In this document: positions 1 through 8,843 of the stretch, piece by piece
Numbering within the stretch: position 1 is the first letter of the stretch
Layout: every line of letters starts with the position of its first letter
Origin: CAUJIW01 sp963205175
GTDB taxonomy: Bacteria > Pseudomonadota > Alphaproteobacteria > Sphingomonadales > Sphingomonadaceae
Reading direction: 5' to 3' (one strand)
Assembly (NCBI GenBank): GCA_041060555.1
Contig: JBEUDS010000004.1
DNA: 64,000 bases
Made by a program: the position numbers and the translations under genes
Notes under the pieces: generated by a model
Told to the model about the DNA's origin: nothing
Database searches by the model: none
Seen by the model: only the letters and a program-made list of their open reading frames with translations

Positions 1-1337
1 GCGCCGCGCTGGAGGCGGCCCGCGCCGCCCAGCCGGCCTGGGCCCTGCTGCCGGACGACGCCCGCGACACCGTCGCCCGCCGCTTCGCCGCGCTGGCCCG
101 GGCGGACAGGGAACCGCTGGCGGCGCTGATCGCCCGCGAGACCGGCAAGCCGCTGTGGGAGGCGCGCACCGAGGTCGACTCGGTGGCGGCCAAGGTGGAC
201 ATCGCCATCGCCGTGCGCGACGCCCGCGCCGGGTCACGCTCCAGCGAAGCCGCCGGCATCACCAGCGCGCTGGCGCACAAGCCACACGGCGTGCTGGCGG
301 TGCTGGGGCCGTACAATTTCCCGATGCACCTGGCCAACGGCCACATCGTGCCGGCGCTGATCGCCGGCAACGCGGTGGTGTTCAAGCCCAGCGAACTGAC
401 GCCCGCCTGCGGCCTGGCGATGGTCGACCTGTGGCGCCGCGCCGGCCTGCCCGACGGGCTCATGGGGGTGGTGACCGGCGGCGCCGAGACCGGCCGGCTG
501 CTCAGCAGCCACCCGGACATCGACGGACTGCTGTTCACTGGCAGCGCGACGACAGGCCGGCTGCTCGCCCGCCAGTTCGCCGAGACGCCGCACAAGATGC
601 TGGCGCTGGAAATGGGCGGCAACGCGCCGCTGGTGGTGTGGGACGTGGCCGACCTCGACGCCGCCGCCCATGTCATCGCCCAGTCGGCCTATCTGTCGGC
701 GGGCCAGCGCTGCACCTGCGCCCGGCGACTGATCCTGCCCGCCGGCGCCGCCGGCAACGCCGTGCTCGAAGCACTGGTGGCGGTGGTCGACCGGTTGATC
801 GTCGGCGCGCCGTTCGACGAGCCGCCACCGTTCATGGGGCCGGTGATCGACGTCCAGGCCGCCAGCCGGCTGTGCGCCGCCGAGGATGCCCTGATGGCGC
901 GCGGCGGCCGCGCCATCCGCCGGCTGGCTCTCCCCGGCCGGCCACTGCCGTTCCTGGCGCCGGCGCTGATCGACGTCACCCATGTCGCCGACCGGCCGGA
1001 CGAGGAGCATTTCGGCCCGCTGCTGCAGGTGGTCCACGTCACCGACTTCGCCGCCGCGCTGGACGAGGCCAACGCCACGCGCTTCGGCCTGGCCGCCGGC
1101 CTGATCAGCGACGACGAGGCGTTGTGGCGGCGCTTCTGGGCCACCAGCCGCGCCGGCGTGGTCAACTGGAACCGGCCGACCACCGGCGCCTCCTCCGCCC
1201 TGCCGTTCGGCGGCGTCGGCGACTCCGGCAACCATCGCCCCAGTGCCGCCTATGCCGCCGACTATTGCGCCTGGCCGGTCGCCAGCCTGACCCAGCCCGT
1301 CGCGCAGGCCCCCATCACCACCGGATTGCGTCCATGA
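1..1337 (+). CDS. astD: N-succinylglutamate 5-semialdehyde dehydrogenase, 5' end outside window
   Basis: Oxidises N-succinylglutamate semialdehyde to N-succinylglutamate with NAD+, step 4 of the arginine succinyltransferase (AST) pathway in the cytoplasm. The reading frame is already open at base 3 and no start is visible, so roughly 50 N-terminal residues are missing. Seen in the protein: the AstD signatures RETGKPLWEA, GPYNFPMHLANGHIVPAL, KPSELTP, LFTGSATTG, the catalytic Glu in LEMGGNAPL, and the nucleophilic Cys in GQRCTCARR, followed by PFGGVGDSGNHRPSA near the C-terminus. These match the enterobacterial and pseudomonad AstD closely. Its stop overlaps the astB start (ATGA at 1334-1337), so the two are translationally coupled. 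astA is expected upstream of the window. Identification is secure; substrate specificity is inferred from motifs and from astB. Confidence 0.95.
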   Translation, partial: AALEAARAAQPAWALLPDDARDTVARRFAALARADREPLAALIARETGKPLWEARTEVDSVAAKVDIAIAVRDARAGSRSSEAAGITSALAHKPHGVLAVLGPYNFPMHLANGHIVPALIAGNAVVFKPSELTPACGLAMVDLWRRAGLPDGLMGVVTGGAETGRLLSSHPDIDGLLFTGSATTGRLLARQFAETPHKMLALEMGGNAPLVVWDVADLDAAAHVIAQSAYLSAGQRCTCARRLILPAGAAGNAVLEALVAVVDRLIVGAPFDEPPPFMGPVIDVQAASRLCAAEDALMARGGRAIRRLALPGRPLPFLAPALIDVTHVADRPDEEHFGPLLQVVHVTDFAAALDEANATRFGLAAGLISDDEALWRRFWATSRAGVVNWNRPTTGASSALPFGGVGDSGNHRPSAAYAADYCAWPVASLTQPVAQAPITTGLRP

Positions 1338-2656
1338 GCCACGACAACGACACGCGCCGCCACGTCGAGGTCAACTTCGACGGCCTGATCGGCCCGACCC
1401 ATAATTACGCCGGCCTGAGTCTGGGCAACGTCGCCTCGGCCAGCAATGCCGGCGAAACCAGCCGGCCGCGCCAGGCCGCGCTGCAGGGACTGGCCAAGAT
1501 GCGGGCGCTGCTGGCGCTCGGGCTGCCGCAGGGCTTCCTGCCGCCGCACGACCGGCCCAATGTCGCGGCCCTGCGCCAGCTCGGCTTCGCCGGCGACGAT
1601 GGCGCGGTGTGCGCGGCCGCCTTCGCCGCCGACCCGGCGCTGTTCCGGCTGCTGTGCTCGGCCTCGCCGATGTGGACCGCCAACGCCGCCACCGTGTCGC
1701 CGGCACCCGACACGGCGGACGGCCGGGTGCATTTCAGCGTCGCCAACCTCGCCACCATGGCCCACCGGGCGACCGAGGCCGAGGAGACCGCCGGTTGGCT
1801 GCGTCTGGCTTTCGCTGATCCGCGCTTCTTTCAGGTCCATGACGCGCTGCCGTGGGGCCAGCATCTCGCCGACGAGGGCGCGGCCAACCACATGCGGCTG
1901 TGCCCGCACCACGGCGCGCCGGGTGTCGAGGTGTTCGTTTATGGCGAGGATGTTGCTGGCGATCAGCCGGGCGGCCGCTTCCCCGCCCGCCAGCGCCGCC
2001 GGGCCAGCGAGGCGGTGGCGCGCCGGCACGGACTGGCGCCGGCACAGGCGCTGTTCGTCGCCCAGTCGGACACCGCGATCCAGGCCGGGGCCTTTCACAA
2101 CGATGTGGTGGCGGTCGCCAACGAACGGGTGCTGTTCGCCCACGAACAGGCCTTCGCCGACCCCGGCCGGCTGTACACCGACCTGCGCGCGGCACTGCCG
2201 GAGGCGGTGATCGTCGAGGTGCCGGCGGCCCGCGTCAGCCTGGCGGACGCCATCGGTTCCTACCTGTTCAACTCCCAGCTCGTCACCCTGCCGGATGGCA
2301 CGATGGCGCTGGTGCTGCCGCGCGAGTGCGAGCAGAACCCGCGCGTCTGGGCCTATGTGCAGGACCTGCTGGGCGAGGCGACGCCGATCCGGCGCGCCAT
2401 TGTCATCGATGTGCGGGAGAGCATGCGCAATGGCGGCGGGCCTGCCTGCCTGCGGTTGCGCGTCGCCTTGAGCCCGGCGGCACTGGCCGCCGTCGATCCG
2501 CGCTTCCTGCTTGACGAGGCCCGCTGCGACCGGCTGGCCCGCGTCGTCGAGGCGCAATGGCCGGAGACCATCGGGCCGGACGATCTCGCCAACCCCGACC
2601 TGTGGCGCCAGGCCCGCGCCGCCCGCCAGGCGCTGCTCGCCGCCGCCGGGTTCTGA
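1334..2656 (+). CDS. astB: N-succinylarginine dihydrolase
   Basis: Hydrolyses N2-succinylarginine to N2-succinylornithine, two ammonia and CO2, step 2 of the AST arginine-degradation pathway. The protein is 440 residues, the usual family length (about 440-450). It opens with VEVNFDGLIGPTHNYAGLS, the diagnostic AstB N-terminus, and carries the amidinotransferase-fold motifs GAANHMRLC and QAGAFHNDVV, with the C-terminal catalytic Cys in NGGGPACLRLR. The start is the ATG overlapping the astD stop. A longer open frame runs upstream in the same register, but that part only shadows astD. With astD this supports an astA-astD-astB type operon. A hairpin at 2643-2662 surrounds the stop codon. Confidence 0.96.
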   Translation: MSHDNDTRRHVEVNFDGLIGPTHNYAGLSLGNVASASNAGETSRPRQAALQGLAKMRALLALGLPQGFLPPHDRPNVAALRQLGFAGDDGAVCAAAFAADPALFRLLCSASPMWTANAATVSPAPDTADGRVHFSVANLATMAHRATEAEETAGWLRLAFADPRFFQVHDALPWGQHLADEGAANHMRLCPHHGAPGVEVFVYGEDVAGDQPGGRFPARQRRRASEAVARRHGLAPAQALFVAQSDTAIQAGAFHNDVVAVANERVLFAHEQAFADPGRLYTDLRAALPEAVIVEVPAARVSLADAIGSYLFNSQLVTLPDGTMALVLPRECEQNPRVWAYVQDLLGEATPIRRAIVIDVRESMRNGGGPACLRLRVALSPAALAAVDPRFLLDEARCDRLARVVEAQWPETIGPDDLANPDLWRQARAARQALLAAAGF

Positions 2657-2662
2657 CGGCGG
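2643..2662. terminator. GC hairpin around the astB stop
   Basis: A perfect 6-bp inverted repeat (CCGCCG / CGGCGG) with an 8-base loop straddles the astB stop codon, in the junction with the convergent DUF4197 gene. It has no T-run. It may serve as a hairpin terminator in either direction, but hairpins this short are common in such GC-rich DNA. Confidence 0.3.
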
Positions 2663-2701
2663 GGCCCGCCTGTCCCAACGGCCCTGCTTGTTCGGGCGGT
2701 C

Positions 2702-3409
2702 CTACTGGTTGGTCAGCGCCTTGAGCAGGGCCTTGCCGGCCTTCACCGGATCGGCCCGCAACGCTTTCTCCTCCGCCGCCATGGCCTGGAAGATGCCGTC
2801 GGTCGCCTTGTCGGTGACGTAGTTGGTAAGGTCAGCGTCGGTCATGCCCAGCGGCAGCGGTACGGACCTGGTCAGCTTGGCGAACTGGCGCGTCGCCCCG
2901 GCGTCGCGCAGCGCCTTATCGACCAGCGGCCGCATCTTGCCGCGCAGCGTGTCGCCGGCCGAGTCGCGGAAATACTGGGTGGCGGCCCCGTCACCGCCGG
3001 TGAGGATGCCGGCGGCGTCCTGCCAGCTCATGTCGTCGACGGCCTTGCGGAACACCGGCTTGGCGACCGCCGTCGCCCGCTCGGCGGCTGTGTTGAGCGA
3101 TCGCTTCAGGCCATCGGTCAGCCCGACCTTGTCGGTGTATTTCAGCAGCTTGTCGGCCTTCTTGAGCGGCCCCGGCAGGGCGATGCGCGCCAGCGGGTCG
3201 TTCCAGAAGCCGCCCGACTTGCCCAGCCGGTCAAGCGCGGCATCGGACGCGCCGCCGATCAGTTCCTTGACGGCATCGCCGGCGCCACCGAGCGCGGCGG
3301 GCGCCACCTCGGCCGCCCGTGCCGCCGGCAGACCGGCGGGCAGGCCCAGCGCGACAACGGCCAGACCAAGCCCCAGCAGGGCGACTCGCCTCCGGTTTCC
3401 GTGCGCCAT
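2702..3409 (-). CDS. DUF4197 family exported protein
   Basis: Function unknown. The roughly 235-residue protein has an N-terminal Sec-type signal (basic MAHGNRRR, then a hydrophobic run to about residue 28, with an Ala-rich cleavage region AARAAEV), so a periplasmic location is likely. The rest matches the DUF4197 family by its overall pattern: a short N-terminal segment with ALKKAD/LNRAAE-like helices (LKKADKLLKY, LNTAAERA), a central W-x-D-A-x-x-I-L motif (SWQDAAGILTGGDGAATQYF), and a C-terminal YVTDKATDGIFQAMAAEEK stretch. I chose the ATG at 3409 because GGGGAG lies about 8 bases upstream; an ATG at 3427 is also in frame but sits on that Shine-Dalgarno. It is convergent with astB and on the same strand as the downstream stress-protein gene, with no sign of a shared pathway. 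Confidence 0.8.
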   Translation of the reverse strand: MAHGNRRRVALLGLGLAVVALGLPAGLPAARAAEVAPAALGGAGDAVKELIGGASDAALDRLGKSGGFWNDPLARIALPGPLKKADKLLKYTDKVGLTDGLKRSLNTAAERATAVAKPVFRKAVDDMSWQDAAGILTGGDGAATQYFRDSAGDTLRGKMRPLVDKALRDAGATRQFAKLTRSVPLPLGMTDADLTNYVTDKATDGIFQAMAAEEKALRADPVKAGKALLKALTNQ

Positions 3410-3498
3410 GACAACGTCTCCCCTCATTCACCAGATGGGTGAAGCATAACGCACGGACCGTCGACCGCCAGCAAAACCGGGGCCTGGCCGACGGGTTG

Positions 3499-4332
3499 TC
3501 AGTGCGAGATCAGCAGCGGCAGCCTGGTGTCCAGCAACACGTCGCGGGTGGCGCCGCCCAGCAGCATCTCCCACATCCGCGAGTGACCGTAGGCGCCCAT
3601 CACCATGACGTCGCAGCCGATGTCCACCGCGAACTGCTGGAGCGCCTGGCCCAGCGCCCGGCCGGCGCTGGGAATGCGATGCACGTTCACCGTGTCGACA
3701 TGGCGCGCCAGGTGGGCCGCCAGATCCGCGCCCGGCTCGGCACCGTGACCGTCGTCCGACGGCGCGGGGTCCACCAGCACGACGTTGACGTCGGTCGCCT
3801 GGGTGATCAGCCCCATGCCGTCATGCACGGCGCGGATCGCCTCGCGGCTGGCGTTCCAGGCAATCGCCACCTTGGCCAGCGGCAGCTTGGCGCCTTCCGG
3901 CACAATGAGGATTGGCCGGCCGGCGTGGAACAGTACGGTCTGGACCAGGCGGTCCCAGAAGCGGCCATCGGGGTACGCGGCGCGGGCCGAGACCAGCACC
4001 ATGTCGGCGTAGCGCGAGTGCACCACCGCGTCCATCGGCAGGATATCGACGTCCACCACCAGTGTGCGCACCTCGCCGGAGACACCGGCCTTGCCCATGG
4101 CGGCCTCGATCGCCTCGGCGGCCGCCCTGGCCTTCTTGGTCTGGCGCTCGACCTCGCTCTGGTAGGCCTCGTAGATGACCGTGCCGAGCAGATACTCCTG
4201 ATACAGGGGCACGCCGCCGCAGACCACGACGTTGAGATAAGCCCCGCGCGCTGCCGCCAGGTCGAGGCCCAGCTTCAGCGCCGGTTCCTCGGCGCCGTTG
4301 TCGCCCACCAGCACGACGATGTCCTTCAGCAT
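3499..4332 (-). CDS. Universal stress protein, tandem UspA domains
   Basis: A 277-residue protein with two UspA-fold halves (about 1-140 and 150-277). The first begins MLKDIVVLVGDNGAE, the typical Usp beta-strand. The second ends with the nucleotide-binding pattern GAYGHSRMWEMLLGGATRD, that is G-x2-G-x9-G-G-x-T, then the strand LPLLISH. Tandem Usp proteins bind ATP and are linked to stress or energy-limitation survival; the specific role here cannot be read from the sequence. A perfect Shine-Dalgarno AAGGAGG (minus strand, 4336-4342) supports the start. The gene stands alone: it faces away from the sulfite reductase operon and is 89 bp from DUF4197. Confidence 0.88.
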   Translation of the reverse strand: MLKDIVVLVGDNGAEEPALKLGLDLAAARGAYLNVVVCGGVPLYQEYLLGTVIYEAYQSEVERQTKKARAAAEAIEAAMGKAGVSGEVRTLVVDVDILPMDAVVHSRYADMVLVSARAAYPDGRFWDRLVQTVLFHAGRPILIVPEGAKLPLAKVAIAWNASREAIRAVHDGMGLITQATDVNVVLVDPAPSDDGHGAEPGADLAAHLARHVDTVNVHRIPSAGRALGQALQQFAVDIGCDVMVMGAYGHSRMWEMLLGGATRDVLLDTRLPLLISH

Positions 4333-4556
4333 GCTTCCCTCCTTGTCAGGCTGTCACGCTACCCTAGGGCGTGAAGGCGACAGCCGCGTTGCGTTGAATC
4401 AACTTCCCCCGCCGCCCGAGGGCGTCTCAACCGCTTGTCACCACACGATGATTTGCCCCGATACAAGCTGGACTACGCCAGCCCCAAGAAAAGCTCGTTT
4501 GCCCATGATGGCATGGTCCGCCAAATGTGCACGCTCAGGAGTGAGGAGTCCATGCC
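4333..4556. promoter_or_regulatory. Divergent control region of the stress protein and sulfite reductase operon
   Basis: This 224-bp gap between divergent genes must hold promoters for both. It contains an 11-bp odd palindrome GTTGAATCAAC (4393-4403), a possible operator. I do not see a convincing -35/-10 pair, and the region lacks the conserved core of a cobalamin or SAM riboswitch. GAGGAG at 4543-4548 is the ribosome binding site for cobA. Confidence 0.35.
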
Positions 4557-5444
4557 ATGACTCAGAAGGCCGGGAAGGGCTGGAGCGATATCGTGACCGG
4601 CCACACCGCCCGTTATACAGCGTCCATCGCCGATCTGCTGGCGGTGGACGGCCTGCGCGCGCAGGCCCCCGGCCGGATCATCCTCGTCGGTGCCGGCCCC
4701 GGCGACCCCGACCTGCTGACCGTGAAGGCGGTCAGGGCGCTGGCGCTGGCCGACGTCGTGGTCCATGACGGCCTGGTCGATGCCCGCATCCTGGCGATGG
4801 CGCCGGCGGGTGCCGAGATGATCTCGGTCGCCAAGGCGCGCTCGCGCCACACCATGGCGCAGACCGACATCAACGCCCTGCTGGTGGCCAAGGCGCGTGC
4901 CGGCCATGTGGTGGTGCGCCTGAAGGGCGGCGATCCGTTCGTCTTCGGGCGCGGTGGCGAGGAGGTCGAGGCCGCCCGCGATGCCGGCATCGCCGTCGAG
5001 GTGGTGCCCGGCGTCACCGCCGCGCTGGGCTGCGCCGCCGAGAGCCTGCTGCCGCTCACCCACCGCGATCATGCCAGCGCCGTCACCTTCGTTGCCGGCC
5101 AGTGCAAGGGGCTCGCCGAACAGGACTGGCGCGGCCTCGCCGGCGAGGGCCGCACGCTGGTGGTGTACATGGGCATCGCCGCCGCCGCCGACATCGCCGC
5201 CAAGCTGGTCGCCGACGGCCTGTCGCCGCACACCCCGGCCGCCGTGCTGGAAGGCGGCACCCGCCCCGACGCCCGCACCTTCCGCACCACGCTGGCCGAC
5301 CTGCCGGCGACGCTGGCGGCCAACGCCGTGCGCAGCCCGGCGCTGCTGGTGGTGGGCGCCGTCGCCCGCCTGGCGGTGGAACGCCCCGGCGTGCTGGCGC
5401 CGTTCGTCCCCTCCACGCTCAGCCTGGCGCTGGCCGCTGAATAA
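4557..5444 (+). CDS. cobA: Uroporphyrinogen-III C-methyltransferase (SUMT)
   Basis: Transfers two methyl groups from SAM to uroporphyrinogen III to give precorrin-2, the precursor of siroheme and cobalamin. The 295-residue protein contains the SUMT core from about residue 38: VGAGPGDPDLLTVKA (SAM binding), RLKGGDPFVFGRGGEE, and VVPGVTAALGCAAE followed by PLTHRDHA. There is an extra N-terminal segment of about 38 residues with no recognisable domain; no dehydrogenase/ferrochelatase (CysG N-terminal) domain is present, so siroheme completion must be encoded elsewhere. Position as first gene of an operon with sulfite reductase (17 bp to the next gene) indicates that its main product here is siroheme for CysI. 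The start is supported by GAGGAG upstream. Confidence 0.93.
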   Translation: MTQKAGKGWSDIVTGHTARYTASIADLLAVDGLRAQAPGRIILVGAGPGDPDLLTVKAVRALALADVVVHDGLVDARILAMAPAGAEMISVAKARSRHTMAQTDINALLVAKARAGHVVVRLKGGDPFVFGRGGEEVEAARDAGIAVEVVPGVTAALGCAAESLLPLTHRDHASAVTFVAGQCKGLAEQDWRGLAGEGRTLVVYMGIAAAADIAAKLVADGLSPHTPAAVLEGGTRPDARTFRTTLADLPATLAANAVRSPALLVVGAVARLAVERPGVLAPFVPSTLSLALAAE

Positions 5445-5461
5445 ACACCGAGACCAGGAAC

Positions 5462-5743
5462 ATGTCCCAGATCATCACTGCCAATGACCTGCCGACCGGC
5501 GACGTCGTCTACTGGACCGGCGCCGGCTGGACCCGTGACGCCCGCGAGGCGGCACTCGTCACCGACACCGCCGCCGCCGAGGCGCTGGGCAAGGCCGAAG
5601 TGAAGGCCCGCCGTGTCATCGACCCCTATCTCATCGACATCGAACTCGTCGACGGCAAGCCGTGGCCGACCCGCTATCGGGAAATCGTCCGCGCCTCCGG
5701 CCCGTCGGTGCGCACCGATCTCGGCAAGCAAGCGGAGCTTTGA
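5462..5743 (+). CDS. DUF2849 protein of the sulfite reductase operon
   Basis: A 93-residue protein of unknown biochemical function. It matches the DUF2849 family: start with ITANDLPTGDVVYWTGAGW, a central acidic-Ala stretch, then VIDPYLIDIELVDGKPWPTRYREIVRASGPSVR. The family is typically found between siroheme methyltransferase and sulfite reductase genes in alphaproteobacteria. No cofactor motif, cysteine or membrane segment is visible. The gene lies 17 bp after cobA and only 3 bp before cysI, so it is cotranscribed and probably helps the reductase (assembly or electron delivery); that role is inferred from context only. Confidence 0.85.
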   Translation: MSQIITANDLPTGDVVYWTGAGWTRDAREAALVTDTAAAEALGKAEVKARRVIDPYLIDIELVDGKPWPTRYREIVRASGPSVRTDLGKQAEL

Positions 5744-5746
5744 GCC

Positions 5747-7388
<1,642 letters not shown>

Positions 7389-7396
<8 letters not shown>

Positions 7397-7940
7397 AGTG
7401 GAAATCAAGCGCAAGTCGGCCGAGGAAGCGACCGCCGCCGGCGAGATCGTCAGCGGCGGCATCACCCTGCGCTTCCGTGACGACGCCGACCATGACTGGC
7501 GGCATGTCGAGGGCGATGCCGACCTGCCGGACGGCGGCGCCGTGGTGGTGCCGCTGGCGCGCCTGGCGGAAACGCTCGACCTCAACCGCTTCGCGGCCGT
7601 CGGCGTGCGGCTGGCGCCAGCCGACGACGCCCGGGCGCTGGCCCCCTATCTGACCCGGCTGGCGCTGGTGGAGATCGGCTTCCTCACCTTCCGCGACGGT
7701 CGCGGCTATTCGGCGGCGCGTATCCTGCGCGACGACCTGAAGTTCTCCGGCGAGATCCGCGCCGTCGGCCAGGTGCTGGCCGACCAGCTGTTCTTCATGG
7801 TCCGCTGCGGGTTCGATGCGCTGGAGCTGGACCCCAGCGTGCGCGAGGAAACCGCGCTGCGTGAGCTGGAGCGCTTCCAGCTCGTCTACCAGAAAGCCGC
7901 CGACGCCCGGGCGCCGGTGTGGGCCGAGCGGGGAGCCTGA
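7389..7940 (+). CDS. DUF934 protein of the sulfite reductase operon
   Basis: A 183-residue protein of the DUF934 family, usually encoded directly after the sulfite reductase hemoprotein gene. Family hallmarks seen are LALVEIGFLTFRDGRGYSAA, the RDDLKFSGEIRAVGQVLADQ block, and FFMVRCGFDALELD. It has no metal-binding Cys cluster, signal peptide or membrane span. The gene overlaps the end of cysI by 8 bp, so translation is probably coupled. Its biochemical role is not known; constant pairing with CysI suggests an accessory or electron-transfer-related function. The family assignment is firm, the role is inference. Confidence 0.88.
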
Positions 7941-7942
7941 AC

Positions 7943-8722
7943 ATGTCCAGCCTGAGCGCCAAGGTTGCCACGGACGCGGCGGTGTCGCCGGTGGGGCCGC
8001 GCGCCTTCACCCAGGCGGACGCCGACCGGCTCAACGCGATCTACGACCAGGTGCCGGCGGCGGAAATGCTGCACCGGCTGCTCACCGGCGAGCTGGCCGG
8101 CCAGGTCTCGGTGGTGTCTTCCTTCGGCACCGAATCCTCGGTACTGCTGCACATGCTGGCGGCCGCCGACCCCACCGCGCCGGTGCTGTTCGTCGACACG
8201 CTGCGCCTGTTCCCCGAGACGCTGCGCTACCGTGACCAGCTGGTCCGGCTGCTCGGGCTGACCGGCGTGCATACGCTGGAACCGGAGCCGGTGGCGCTGG
8301 CGGCCGCCGATCCCAAGTATCTGCTGTGGTCCTACGATCCCGATGCCTGCTGCGCGGTGCGCAAGGTGGCGCCGCTGGCGCGCGGGCTGGAGGGCGTGAC
8401 CGCCTGGGTGTCGGGTCGCAAGGCGTTCCAGTCCTCGACCCGATCCCACCTGCCGCTGTTCGAAATCGCCGACGGCCGGCTGAAGATCAACCCGCTGGCC
8501 CGCTGGACCAAGGCCGACCTCGACGCCTACATGGACCGCTACAACCTGCCGCGTCACCCGCTGGAGGCCGACGGCTACCTGTCGATCGGCTGCATGCCGT
8601 GCACCACGCCGGTGAAACCGGGCGAGGATCCGCGCGCCGGGCGCTGGCGTGGCTGGGACAAGACCGAATGCGGCATCCACCTGCCCGGCCTCGACAAGCC
8701 GGAGGATGAGCCGGTTTTCTGA
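7943..8722 (+). CDS. cysH: Adenylyl-sulfate (APS) reductase
   Basis: Reduces activated sulfate to sulfite with thioredoxin or glutathione. The protein is 259 residues from the ATG at 7943, which follows GGGGAG; an in-frame ATG at 7919 lies inside DUF934. Seen: a PAPS/APS-reductase fold with SSFGTESSVLLH, the pair DACCAVRKV, then GCMPCTTP, and the C-terminal catalytic ECGIHL. The CC plus CxxC cysteines ligate a [4Fe-4S] cluster and mark the APS-using class rather than the cluster-free PAPS-using E. coli CysH. This is notable because an APS kinase domain is encoded at 17196-19085. The gene ends the cobA-DUF2849-cysI-DUF934-cysH operon. Confidence 0.94.
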   Translation: MSSLSAKVATDAAVSPVGPRAFTQADADRLNAIYDQVPAAEMLHRLLTGELAGQVSVVSSFGTESSVLLHMLAAADPTAPVLFVDTLRLFPETLRYRDQLVRLLGLTGVHTLEPEPVALAAADPKYLLWSYDPDACCAVRKVAPLARGLEGVTAWVSGRKAFQSSTRSHLPLFEIADGRLKINPLARWTKADLDAYMDRYNLPRHPLEADGYLSIGCMPCTTPVKPGEDPRAGRWRGWDKTECGIHLPGLDKPEDEPVF

Positions 8723-8843
8723 GCCGCGGCATCGGTGGTCCCGCCGCCCCGGCGACAGGCTGAGCCGACAGGACGGCAAAACGTGACCGGCGTCAGCCGT
8801 GTGGCCTTGCAGTCGCCACGAACTGGGGCTACGGCGGGAACAC

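Noticed and set aside
155..1333. Long open frame leading in-frame into astB
   Set aside because: It covers astD in the wrong frame and is Arg/Gly-rich. astB homology begins exactly at 1334.
4333..4556. Cobalamin or SAM riboswitch in front of cobA
   Set aside because: The conserved core sequences and stems of these classes are not visible; only a short dyad is seen.
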